NCBI GenBank assembly: GCA_002793885.1
Contig: PFEG01000018.1
Span: 1-12,788, forward strand
DNA: 12,788 nt
Reading direction: 5' to 3'
Source: Candidatus Saccharibacteria bacterium CG10_big_fil_rev_8_21_14_0_10_47_8
GTDB lineage: Bacteria > Patescibacteriota > Saccharimonadia > Saccharimonadales > UBA10212
Program-made: the position numbers and the translations under genes
In this document: positions 1 to 6,142 of the stretch, piece after piece
How the letters are laid out: every line of letters starts with the position of its first letter
Position numbering within the stretch: position 1 is the first letter of the stretch
Notes under the pieces: generated by a model
Told to the model about the DNA's origin: nothing
The model's database searches: none
Seen by the model: the letters and a program-made list of their open reading frames with translations, nothing else

Positions 1-2
1 AT

Positions 3-554
3 CCGCTTAAATCCCTGCTACGTCAGGAGCTGGTAACCGCGGCCGGCTTTTTGTCGATACACGGTAAAAATCCCGGTATGTTCGTCCACCCTGATGATAG
101 TGTAGAGATACATGCTTGTCTCGGACTTGGCCGCAAACCCTCAGAAGCAATGCGGGACTTTGCCCGTAGAATAGTCCTAGCAGCCCGTAATGACCTGGGA
201 CTTTACGTGGTTATCAGCAATGACCAACCGGCCTACATTCAAAAGCCCGGTAGTACGGAGTTGAAACGCCTTGAAGACGGAACCCCTAAACTCAGTCAGT
301 TAGCAGGGATCAAACCGAACATGACCATTAATTTCAGCCGGGACTATCTGCGGCAGATAGGACGCCACGCACCTTCGATGCAGATAGAACTAACTGATCT
401 GCTGCGAGTCACATCGCCGGAAACCAGCCAAAAAGACAAAAAGTCCCGCATTATCGGAATTGCTTTAGGGTACAAGCTGCTGGAAAAAGTAGTTAAACTC
501 ACTCTTCTGGAAGAGGCTAAAGGCGTTTGGAATCCTGCCGGTACTGCAGGATAA
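3..554 (+). CDS. C-terminal part of unidentified enzyme (possible N-formylglutamate amidohydrolase-like)
   Basis: The reading frame is open from base 3 of the window, so the true start lies upstream; 183 codons are visible, ending in TAA. A TTG at 51 could be read as a start, but the open frame before it and the lack of a ribosome binding site argue that this is the body of a longer protein. The visible part begins with a beta-strand-like stretch leading to SIHGKNPGMF, followed by EIHACLGLG, an amphipathic helix (EAMRDFARRIVLAA) and, later, QIELTDLLR. The HG motif, the LGLG segment and a late Q-(I/V)-E-L motif vaguely recall N-formylglutamate amidohydrolase-type proteins, which would fit the downstream glutamate-ligase genes. 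That is a low-confidence guess. The coding status is firm; the function is not. Confidence 0.75.
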   Translation, partial: PLKSLLRQELVTAAGFLSIHGKNPGMFVHPDDSVEIHACLGLGRKPSEAMRDFARRIVLAARNDLGLYVVISNDQPAYIQKPGSTELKRLEDGTPKLSQLAGIKPNMTINFSRDYLRQIGRHAPSMQIELTDLLRVTSPETSQKDKKSRIIGIALGYKLLEKVVKLTLLEEAKGVWNPAGTAG

Positions 555-581
555 TGAGTAAGCGACAATAGTAGAAAATGG

Positions 582-610
582 TGGACATTTTTGCTAAAAA
601 ATGTTAAAAT
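582..610 (+). promoter_or_regulatory. sigma70-type promoter of the RimB/RimK block
   Basis: TGGACA (582-587) and TAAAAT (605-610) are separated by exactly 17 bases, and TG one base before the -10 gives an extended -10 (TGTTAAAAT). The predicted start point near 617 leaves a leader of about 29 bases before the ATG at 646. It lies in the only gap between the first gene and the ATP-grasp block, so that block is probably transcribed independently. Confidence 0.55.
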
Positions 611-645
611 ATTGGAAATAATTAGTATAACTGAAAGATACTTTT

Positions 646-1992
646 ATGGTTCAACGTAATAGCTCTACAATTGAGGTAATTGGTTCGGTTGAGTTCGTTG
701 ACTTGGTAGACCAAGACGTCAAAGGAGTGCCCGCGCGTGTTGATACAGGGGCTATTTTTTCAGCTATTTGGGCTAGTGATGTTAAGTTTAGAAAAGGTAC
801 CTTAAGTTGCAAATTATTCGCTCCAGGCAACGCCTTTTACACCGGAGAAGTTATAAAGACCACGAATTTCCGGACTTCCTCGGTAAAAAACTCCTTTGGT
901 CACAGTGAGTTTCGATACAAGATTCGTTTATCTGTTTGTATCGGAGATCATAAAGTACGATCTTGGTTTACGCTCGCAGATCGGTCTGGTATGACATATC
1001 CGGTTTTGATAGGTCGTAACATCTTACGGAGTAAATTTATAGTAGACGTTAGCCAGCGTAAAACCAAAGGTAATGCATCATTCGGCGAGGTGTTGGTTTT
1101 AGCTAGTGAAGCCCAGGAATTCGATAAATTTTTTAGGGAGGTCGAGGATTTATCAAAGCTAAGAACTCATTACACAGTACGTGACTATAAAGACTTAATA
1201 TTCTCTATCAAGCCTGGTCTGGTTAAAGTAGCTGAGACAAAAACCAATAAGGAGGTCGGCGAATTTGACCTTGTATACTTTAAATCTCACAAGAGGGATT
1301 ATCCACTAGCTATATCAGTTGCTCAATACTTACAGTTTCGAGGTGTCAAGATTATTGATCAAGAACTACTTACGCATTTGTCCTACGATAAATTATCCGA
1401 ATATATGAGGCTAGCGCTTCATAATATTCCGGTTCCAAATACTTTTTGTGCATCTACTGAATACATTATTAAACATGCTGACAAAATAGGTGACGAAATT
1501 GGATGGCCGTTAGTATGTAAAGAAATTGAATCTGACCGTGGCCGCAAAAACTACTTAATCCATGACGCTAAAGAGTTAAAGCAAGTTTTAAAGAAAGCGG
1601 ATAAAAACGACATATATGTAGTCCAGCAGTATATTCCAAATAACGGTTTTGTTAGAACTATCGTTTTTGATAGAGACGTAGCGTTGGCTCTTCATCGGTC
1701 ACCCCTTAAAAGGGAAGAGAGCCGTAAGCAGCACCTCAATAAACGACCCTATTCAAATAACGTTAAAATGCTTAAACTCAACAAGCTAGCTCCACAAATT
1801 CATGATTTATCTGTTCGATCATCAGTAATTATGAACCGGCAAGTGGCCGGAGTAGATCTTATTCAGGATACAAGGTCCAACGAGTGGTTTATACTTGAGG
1901 TAAATAGTGCACCGCAGCTCAAGTCAGGACCATTCTTTGAAGAAAGAAAAAAAGCTGTAGCAAATTTTATTGATTCTGCACTAAATCGTTAG
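646..1992 (+). CDS. RimB/LysX-type retropepsin-like domain fused to ATP-grasp ligase
   Basis: A 448-residue two-domain protein. Residues about 8-137 match the family named 'RimK/LysX' or 'ATP-dependent zinc protease', now regarded as retropepsin-like aspartic proteases (RimB). ARVDTG (Asp33-Thr34-Gly35) supplies the catalytic DTG, and YPVLIGRNIL (about 118-127) is the family's second signature. Residues about 205-448 form an ATP-grasp domain. VCKEIESDRGR is the lysine-bearing nucleotide-binding strand, and Asp404, Glu418 and Asn420 (in VDLIQD and LEVNSAP) are the expected metal ligands. In E. coli, RimB trims the poly-glutamate tails that RimK adds to ribosomal protein S6; having a trimming and a ligase-like domain in one chain is notable. 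The gene follows its own promoter. rimK starts 12 bases after its stop, which overlaps rimK's TAGGAAG ribosome binding site. The substrate of this ATP-grasp domain is not determinable from sequence. Confidence 0.85.
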   Translation: MVQRNSSTIEVIGSVEFVDLVDQDVKGVPARVDTGAIFSAIWASDVKFRKGTLSCKLFAPGNAFYTGEVIKTTNFRTSSVKNSFGHSEFRYKIRLSVCIGDHKVRSWFTLADRSGMTYPVLIGRNILRSKFIVDVSQRKTKGNASFGEVLVLASEAQEFDKFFREVEDLSKLRTHYTVRDYKDLIFSIKPGLVKVAETKTNKEVGEFDLVYFKSHKRDYPLAISVAQYLQFRGVKIIDQELLTHLSYDKLSEYMRLALHNIPVPNTFCASTEYIIKHADKIGDEIGWPLVCKEIESDRGRKNYLIHDAKELKQVLKKADKNDIYVVQQYIPNNGFVRTIVFDRDVALALHRSPLKREESRKQHLNKRPYSNNVKMLKLNKLAPQIHDLSVRSSVIMNRQVAGVDLIQDTRSNEWFILEVNSAPQLKSGPFFEERKKAVANFIDSALNR

Positions 1993-2004
1993 GAAGCTTA
2001 AGAC

Positions 2005-2910
2005 ATGAATATAGTAATTTTGTCCAAAGGAGTGGCCAATTACACCACAAGACGTTTAAAAGAAGTAGCACTAGCCAAAGGGCATGAGGTTAGGGTGGTT
2101 AACTATGCCAAGTGTTATTTGACAGTAGAAAAAGGTAACCCGGTAGTTTATTACAAGGGTGAAAAGTTAGATGGAGTAGATGCGGTTATACCACGTATCG
2201 CACAAAGCTACACAATGTATGGTTCGGCTGTAGTAAGACAATTTGAAATGCAAGGTGTTTATACTACTGCTAGTTCTATAGCTATCGTTCGTTCTCGTGA
2301 TAAACTTCGTGCTTATCAGTTATTAGCTAAAGTGGGAGTGGGTGTACCAAAAACCGTTTTTGCCAGAGAGACTGCTGACTTTGAAGAAGTGCTGGAGCTA
2401 GCCGGGGGTGCACCGGTCATAATTAAAGTAGCCAGAGGTACACATGGAGCAGGGGTAGTGTTGGCGGAGACTCGAAAGGCGGCCAAAGCTGTAATGCAGG
2501 CATTTTATGTGGAGGGCGTAAACTTTTTGGTACAAGAATATGTTGAAGAGTCGGCGGGCTCTGATATCCGCGCTCTAGTGGTTGGTGGGCGCGTAGTGGC
2601 AAGTATCAAGCGCCAAAATTTAGATGATGATTTTCGTTCCAATGTCCATCAAGGTGGAGTTGGAAAAATGGTTAAGTTGACAGAACAAGAGGAAAAAACT
2701 GCCATAAAGGCTGCAAAGGCAATGGGTTTGCCCATTTGCGCAGTGGATATGATGCGCAGTAATCGTGGCCCATTAGTGCTTGAAGTTAACTCATCCGGCA
2801 GTCTAAAAACCCCGGAAATTATTACTAAACGGGATGTAGCCACCAAGATAATCGAATATGTTGAGGTAAATGCCAAGCAGAGGCATCGTAAGGACCGGGT
2901 TGGCGCCTAA
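2005..2910 (+). CDS. rimK: RimK-type alpha-L-glutamate ligase
   Basis: At 301 residues it is collinear with E. coli RimK (300 residues), the ATP-grasp enzyme that adds glutamates to the C-terminus of ribosomal protein S6. Recognisable blocks are the N-terminal strand NIVILSKG, DAVIPRIAQSYTMYGSAVVR, QFEMQGVY, RSRDKLRAYQLL, PVIIKVARGTHGAGVVLAE, QEYVEESAGSDIRALVVGG and DFRSNVHQGG. The metal ligands Asp248, Glu260 and Asn262 fall at the same numbers as in E. coli. One deviation: the usual NASPGLEGIE after the last ligands is here NSSGSLKTPE, in a loop near the amino-acid site. The ribosome binding site overlaps the stop of the preceding fusion gene (spacing about 8), so the two are probably co-translated. 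An S6-like target is inferred by homology; the altered loop leaves room for another substrate. Confidence 0.92.
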   Translation: MNIVILSKGVANYTTRRLKEVALAKGHEVRVVNYAKCYLTVEKGNPVVYYKGEKLDGVDAVIPRIAQSYTMYGSAVVRQFEMQGVYTTASSIAIVRSRDKLRAYQLLAKVGVGVPKTVFARETADFEEVLELAGGAPVIIKVARGTHGAGVVLAETRKAAKAVMQAFYVEGVNFLVQEYVEESAGSDIRALVVGGRVVASIKRQNLDDDFRSNVHQGGVGKMVKLTEQEEKTAIKAAKAMGLPICAVDMMRSNRGPLVLEVNSSGSLKTPEIITKRDVATKIIEYVEVNAKQRHRKDRVGA

Positions 2911-3379
2911 GATTAAGAAAAATCTTCCCCTTTTGCTGGCGGTTGTAGTACTGGCTGCTATTAGTGCGGTTGTCGTTTTTAGCAAGCACGAAAATGTGGA
3001 TGGCTGCTCGGGCACGTATCGGACAGATAAAATAGTTCGTATTGGTAAACACCAAATCAAGGCCGAAGATGCTAAAACCCCCTCGCAGCAACAGATTGGC
3101 TTAGGCGGCCGGGACTGTATTGGCAGCAATCACGCCATGCTGTTTAGCTTTGCAAGACCCGGCCAATATGCCATCTGGATGAAGAACATGAAATTCCCGA
3201 TAGATATTGCCTGGATAGACACTAACCACAAGGTAGTAGGACTGGAAAAGAAGGTCGAACCTTCCACTTATCCGGACCGCTTTATTAACAAAGAAAAATT
3301 TGCCCAATACGTATTGGAACTGCAAGCCGGCCGTGCCAACACCTTAGGCCTCACTACTGGCACCCCAGTAGATTTCTAA
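2870..3379 (+). CDS. DUF192 family membrane-anchored protein
   Basis: A 169-residue protein of the DUF192 (COG1430) family, whose biochemical role is not established. A single hydrophobic segment (about 19-37, after KIKKN) would anchor it in the membrane with the DUF192 domain outside. The signature runs through QIGLGGRDCIG, HAMLFSF, YAIWMKNMKFPIDIAWID and VVGLEKKVEPSTYP, covering about residues 60-169. The ATG at 2870 overlaps the end of rimK by 41 bases and has GAGG only three bases before it. A TTG at 2900 with AAGGA at a spacing of five is a credible alternative start that shortens the protein by ten residues without touching the anchor. The overlap implies translational coupling to rimK. 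Cys46 and Cys83 could form a disulfide outside the cell (inference). Confidence 0.85.
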   Translation: MPSRGIVRTGLAPKIKKNLPLLLAVVVLAAISAVVVFSKHENVDGCSGTYRTDKIVRIGKHQIKAEDAKTPSQQQIGLGGRDCIGSNHAMLFSFARPGQYAIWMKNMKFPIDIAWIDTNHKVVGLEKKVEPSTYPDRFINKEKFAQYVLELQAGRANTLGLTTGTPVDF

Positions 3380-3700
3380 CTTTTAGACTATGGTACTTAC
3401 GGCTTCAACTGTGTTTAGAGTCTGGGCATAAGGAGTCAACCTGAGCAGGTGTTGTCAAAAAGAAGCGTACTTGGTTGCTAAAGCATGTCCGACGAGCTAA
3501 ATATGCTGGGAGCATATTTACGAGGAGTTCTTTAGCAAGCTTGTTTTTGAGCGACAGCTACATCAAGTTGATGACGCGCCCAGCAGCTTTGCTACTTTGG
3601 CTGTCCAAAGTAGGAATATTTACTTATTCGAAAAAGAAGGCATTGATATCCCCTTTAGATAAAAGTGATAGAAGTAGCTTATGTTAAAATTGCTAACATA
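3380..3700. other. Hairpin-rich spacer without a confident gene
   Basis: About 320 bases between the DUF192 gene and the next membrane-protein gene. Three perfect inverted repeats are visible. TTGCTAAAG (3475-3483) pairs with CTTTAGCAA (3530-3538). Nested inside it, AAATATGCT (3499-3507) pairs with AGCATATTT (3511-3519) across a GGG loop. Downstream, CTACTTTGG (3592-3600) pairs with CCAAAGTAG (3605-3613) across a CTGT loop, and GACAGC/GCTGTC (3553-3558/3600-3605) offers a competing pairing. A 70-codon frame at 3475-3687 from a TTG runs across these hairpins, has no ribosome binding site and resembles no family, so it is not called. The region could encode a structured RNA or be the relic of a mobile element. 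Confidence 0.5.
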
Positions 3701-4180
3701 ATGACCGATGTATTATTGGCAGCCTTAACTCTTGGACCTTTGCTCGTCTCTTTAGTTCTAAAAAGTAACGCTGCCCTGGGTTTTTTGGCGTTAAGTGCTG
3801 GCTCTGTAGTGGTTACATACGGCGGGAATGATATAAGCAGCCTTATCAAACAAATTGGGCTGGGGCCATATAGTACCAGCGCGGTTGAGCTAGTACTATT
3901 GATAATTCCTTTAGCGGTTACACTGCTATTAACTCGTAAAAGCGTAGCCAAACGTTCTAAATACTATTTTCAAGCGGTGGCTGCATTATGTACTGGCGGA
4001 CTGTTAGCTTTAGCAGCTATACCACTGTTGAGTAATACGATGCAAACTAGTTTTTCGGCCTCCGATATTTGGATTAATCTGCAAAAAGTCCAGGCCAGCG
4101 TGGTTGGAGTTGGTGCGCTTTGTAGCTTGTTTTTGATTTGGTTCGGCGGCCTTAAACATTCCAAACACAAAAAGCACTAG
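3701..4180 (+). CDS. Small multi-pass membrane protein of unknown function
   Basis: A 159-residue hydrophobic protein from the ATG at 3701 (MTDVLLAALT). An in-frame GTG at 3665 would add 12 residues, but the ATG sits directly before the first hydrophobic stretch. Five probable membrane segments lie at about 4-20, 25-40, 61-77, 89-108 and 132-148. The loops are short and the tail is very basic (GGLKHSKHKKH), which by the positive-inside rule would face the cytoplasm. No Shine-Dalgarno sequence is visible before either start; TTAAAAT at 3684-3690, preceded by TG, could be an extended -10 giving a nearly leaderless message. I recognise no family and no catalytic motif. It is not clearly in an operon with its neighbours. 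Confidence 0.75.
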   Translation: MTDVLLAALTLGPLLVSLVLKSNAALGFLALSAGSVVVTYGGNDISSLIKQIGLGPYSTSAVELVLLIIPLAVTLLLTRKSVAKRSKYYFQAVAALCTGGLLALAAIPLLSNTMQTSFSASDIWINLQKVQASVVGVGALCSLFLIWFGGLKHSKHKKH

Positions 4181-4192
4181 GTTTTCAATCAA

Positions 4193-4225
4193 AAAATAAC
4201 CCACATCAAGAGAGTTATTTTATTT
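4193..4225 (+). terminator. Possible weak AT-rich terminator after the membrane-protein gene
   Basis: AAAATAAC (4193-4200) and GTTATTTT (4214-4221) form an 8-bp stem with a 13-base loop, followed by ATTT. It starts 13 bases after the stop at 4180. The stem is almost entirely A:T and the loop is long, so termination strength would be low. Confidence 0.3.
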
Positions 4226-4317
4226 GGAGGGCCATCGTTAAGGCTGTAGCAACCGCAATTCAGAGTAATCAGTCTTTTTATATTGCTGAGGTAGCTGCAC
4301 ATAGTGGAGAAAATTAA
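4224..4317 (+). repeat. Micro-ORF module, copy 1
   Basis: The module starts with TTGGAGGGCCAT, which recurs exactly at 4681. In the frame beginning TGG at 4225 it encodes WRAIV followed by 25 more residues and a TAA at 4315. Copy 2 has the same 30-codon length to its stop, and 12 of 30 positions are identical (WRAIV, then T, Q, N, YIA and A). Here the codon after the GGAGG ribosome-binding-site-like sequence is GTT, where copy 2 has GTG. Copy 1 may therefore have lost its start and be a pseudogene, or the shared sequence may act only as DNA or RNA. Function unknown. Confidence 0.45.
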
Positions 4318-4319
4318 AA

Positions 4320-4628
4320 CTATTGTGTATCTGAAACGTAAATGAGGGGATAAGCTTCACGAGTGGATTTAAGCTGGTGTTTTTGTTCAAAAGCAATTGC
4401 TTCCTTAATCAAATCACTTTCTCTGTAGGCTTTTAAAGAAGCTTGGTTGTCCCAAATAACGATTGTGGACTCATCGTCCATTGCTGGCCTGTGGTAATAG
4501 TAAATTGAGACAATACCAGGCTGTCGTCTGAAGCGAGGTAAGAAATCTTTAAGAAAGTTCTCAACTTCTTGCACTTGGCTGGGCTTAACTTGGCTCGATG
4601 TTATTGTTATATACATATTCTTCGGCAT
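4320..4628 (-). CDS. Antibiotic biosynthesis monooxygenase (ABM) domain protein
   Basis: A 102-residue single-domain protein whose pattern matches the dimeric alpha-beta-barrel (ABM) fold. A first strand MYITITSSQV is followed by a helix (VQEVENFLKDFLPRFR), then PGIVSIYYYH, STIVIWDNQASLKAYRES and a final helix and strand ending YPLIYVSD. Proteins of this type act as small cofactor-less monooxygenases, heme-degrading enzymes or simply binding proteins; nothing here tells which. The ATG at 4628 has AGGA seven bases upstream, a good ribosome binding site. It is the only - strand gene between the rimK block and tRNA-Lys, and it lies exactly between the two micro-ORF modules. Confidence 0.8.
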   Translation of the reverse strand: MPKNMYITITSSQVKPSQVQEVENFLKDFLPRFRRQPGIVSIYYYHRPAMDDESTIVIWDNQASLKAYRESDLIKEAIAFEQKHQLKSTREAYPLIYVSDTQ

Positions 4629-4680
4629 ATTTATATCCTAACAGATGAGGTCTCTCGGCCCCTATTAAAAACGCTTATGC

Positions 4681-4774
4681 TTGGAGGGCCATAGTGTTAA
4701 CTATTGTAACTAAATTGCAGGATAATCCGTTGGTTTACATTGCAGCCACGGCACTAAGCCCTAGAAAGCCATAA
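4681..4774 (+). repeat. Micro-ORF module, copy 2 (possible 26-residue peptide from GTG 4694)
   Basis: The second copy of the module begins TTGGAGGGCCAT at 4681. GGAGG (4683-4687) is followed at a spacing of six by an in-frame GTG at 4694, giving a possible 26-residue peptide that begins MLTIVTKLQDNPL and ends ALSPRKP at a TAA (4772-4774). It aligns without gaps to copy 1 (12 of 30 residues identical from the shared TGG codon, several others conservative). Codon changes concentrated at third positions in parts of the match hint at selection for the peptide, but the stretch is very short. I recognise no family. Confidence 0.4.
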
Positions 4775-4810
4775 ACTTACCATATCAAAATGTACTAACT
4801 GGGGTACCAA

Positions 4811-4819
4811 TGGTATACT
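4811..4819 (+). promoter_or_regulatory. Extended -10 promoter element before the zinc-ribbon gene
   Basis: TGGTATACT contains TG, one base, then TATACT (4814-4819), an extended -10. No good -35 is visible 16-18 bases upstream. The expected start near 4826 leaves a leader of about 19 bases before the ATG at 4845, with only an A-rich tract and no Shine-Dalgarno sequence. Confidence 0.4.
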
Positions 4820-4844
4820 GACTTTTATAATTTTAAAATAAAAA

Positions 4845-5996
4845 ATGAACTGTAAATTTTGCAATCAGCCTCTGGGTGAAACAGCCAATGGTGCTTTTGT
4901 TTGCCCCAACTGCGGAAACATAAATTATTTAAACACCTTAGCTTCCTCTCCTGTGATTAGCCAATCGATAGCCACTGCACCCAGCCCGAAAAGCTATACA
5001 GCACTATCAAGTAAATCTTCCAGTCCTAAATGGAAATTGATAATCGGCGCTGTCTCCGTTGTAGTAATCATCGGCCTATTGGCTGGTGAATTGTTCTATC
5101 AGACCGCCCAAGCCAAAAACTATCTTAAACTCGCAAAAAACGATATAGGACTTGGCAAATACGCTGAAGCGGATAATCTTCTGTCTAAGGCCGATAAATA
5201 TTATGCATTGGGTGGCGTCAAGCCAGAGATTAAAAAAACAAAGGTTCAGAATAAAAACTGGACTGCCTACAAGGGTTACTTGAATGAGGCCAAAGACCTG
5301 GTGGTCGCCGGAAAACTTAGCGAAGCTTCTTCAAAACTTGACCGTATTGGCAAAGACTTCCCGACCTATTCTCAAGTCACACAGCTTTATAGAGATATCA
5401 GTACCAAGACAGAAGCATCTAGGAAGATCGCTGCGCCACCACAACCTACGACTCCTTCTGCACCTCAATCCAGTGCAAAAGCAGCCACCCCAAAAACAAA
5501 AACTATTGTTCCATCGCCAAATCCGGCTCCTCCTTTTACCACTTCAATCCATATTAGGGGGGACGCCGCTTGCCAATCATCAACCCTGGAAGCTCTCCAG
5601 TTGCTTAGTCAAAAAGCCGCCGTCCATTACAGTACCGTCGTTAAGTACATAGGTATTATTGAGTGCGTGCCATCCGGTTCGGGTATCTATGCTTACGAAA
5701 GTCCCACAAGGTATGTGGTAGGTGATGCTACAAGGAATGGCGGTACCGTATGGTATGCCGGGACTATTGCCCATGATGCTGGCCACTCCAAGCTATACAA
5801 TGATTATCTGGCATCCCACCCCGGCCAACCAGTCCCTAATGACGTTTGGATTGGAGAGAGCGCGGAAGTAAGTTGCTTAAATGCTCAGTACGATGCTTTA
5901 ACTAAAATTGGCGCCAGCCAATATCAACTGGATTATGTACAGAATGTAATAAATACCCAGTATTATAGTATTCCTTACGACCAGCGTTGGTGGTAG
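4845..5996 (+). CDS. Zinc-ribbon membrane protein with C-terminal HDAGH domain
   Basis: A 383-residue protein with clear modular structure. Residues 1-25 are a zinc ribbon (Cys3, Cys6, Cys20, Cys23). A Ser-rich linker leads to one membrane segment (about 65-85). Residues 88-190 are helical and charged, with two TPR-like stretches (YLKLAKNDIGLGKYAEADNL and YLNEAKDLVVAGKLSEASSK). A Pro/Ala/Thr-rich linker (196-232) precedes a C-terminal domain (about 233-383). That domain holds TIAHDAGHSKLY, with His310 and His314 in an HxxxH arrangement, and IGESAEVSC, with Glu338 and Glu341 about 25 residues later. This spacing resembles gluzincin-type zinc peptidases, but Asp311 stands where HExxH enzymes have the catalytic Glu. 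Topology (inference): zinc ribbon inside, C-terminal domain outside. The family is not recognised and peptidase activity is speculative. Confidence 0.85.
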   Translation: MNCKFCNQPLGETANGAFVCPNCGNINYLNTLASSPVISQSIATAPSPKSYTALSSKSSSPKWKLIIGAVSVVVIIGLLAGELFYQTAQAKNYLKLAKNDIGLGKYAEADNLLSKADKYYALGGVKPEIKKTKVQNKNWTAYKGYLNEAKDLVVAGKLSEASSKLDRIGKDFPTYSQVTQLYRDISTKTEASRKIAAPPQPTTPSAPQSSAKAATPKTKTIVPSPNPAPPFTTSIHIRGDAACQSSTLEALQLLSQKAAVHYSTVVKYIGIIECVPSGSGIYAYESPTRYVVGDATRNGGTVWYAGTIAHDAGHSKLYNDYLASHPGQPVPNDVWIGESAEVSCLNAQYDALTKIGASQYQLDYVQNVINTQYYSIPYDQRWW

Positions 5997-6023
5997 TAAA
6001 CTTTTTCATAACCTAATCATAAC

Positions 6024-6050
6024 AAAAACAGGAACCAACTTACCCCTGTT
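6024..6050 (-). terminator. Intrinsic terminator of tRNA-Lys
   Basis: Read on the - strand, AACAGG pairs with CCTGTT (extendable by two G:U pairs to an 8-bp stem) and is followed directly by a T-rich run ending near 6024. It sits 16 bases past the tRNA 3' end, as expected for a monocistronic tRNA. It could also help to stop + strand readthrough from the gene ending at 5996, but no T-run follows it on that strand. Confidence 0.6.
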
Positions 6051-6065
6051 CATACACGAGCGTGA

Positions 6066-6142
6066 TGGAGGGCCCAGTGGGACTCGAACCCACGACACGT
6101 AGCTTAAAAGGCTACTGCTCTAACCAGCTGAGCTATGGGCCC
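6066..6142 (-). tRNA. tRNA-Lys (anticodon UUU), CCA encoded
   Basis: On the - strand the acceptor arm GGGCCCA (5' end at 6142) pairs with TGGGCCC. A D-arm begins AGCTCAGCTGGTTAGAGC. The anticodon stem GTAGC/GCTAC encloses loop CTTTTAA, giving anticodon TTT. The T-arm GTGGG-TTCGAGT-CCCAC is canonical. A T discriminator base and an encoded CCA (6066-6068) follow. All arms pair perfectly, so this is a functional tRNA-Lys gene. Confidence 0.97.

Noticed and set aside
3475..3687. 70-codon + strand frame from a TTG
   Set aside because: It crosses several perfect hairpins, lacks a ribosome binding site, and overlaps the upstream region of the membrane-protein gene; no domain is recognisable.
4224..4235. 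TTGGAGGGCCAT, whose complement ends CCCTCCA like a tRNA 3' end, as a tRNA remnant or att site
   Set aside because: No T-arm (GTTCGA) or other tRNA arm is found next to either copy; the resemblance to the tRNA-Lys acceptor end is limited to a few bases.
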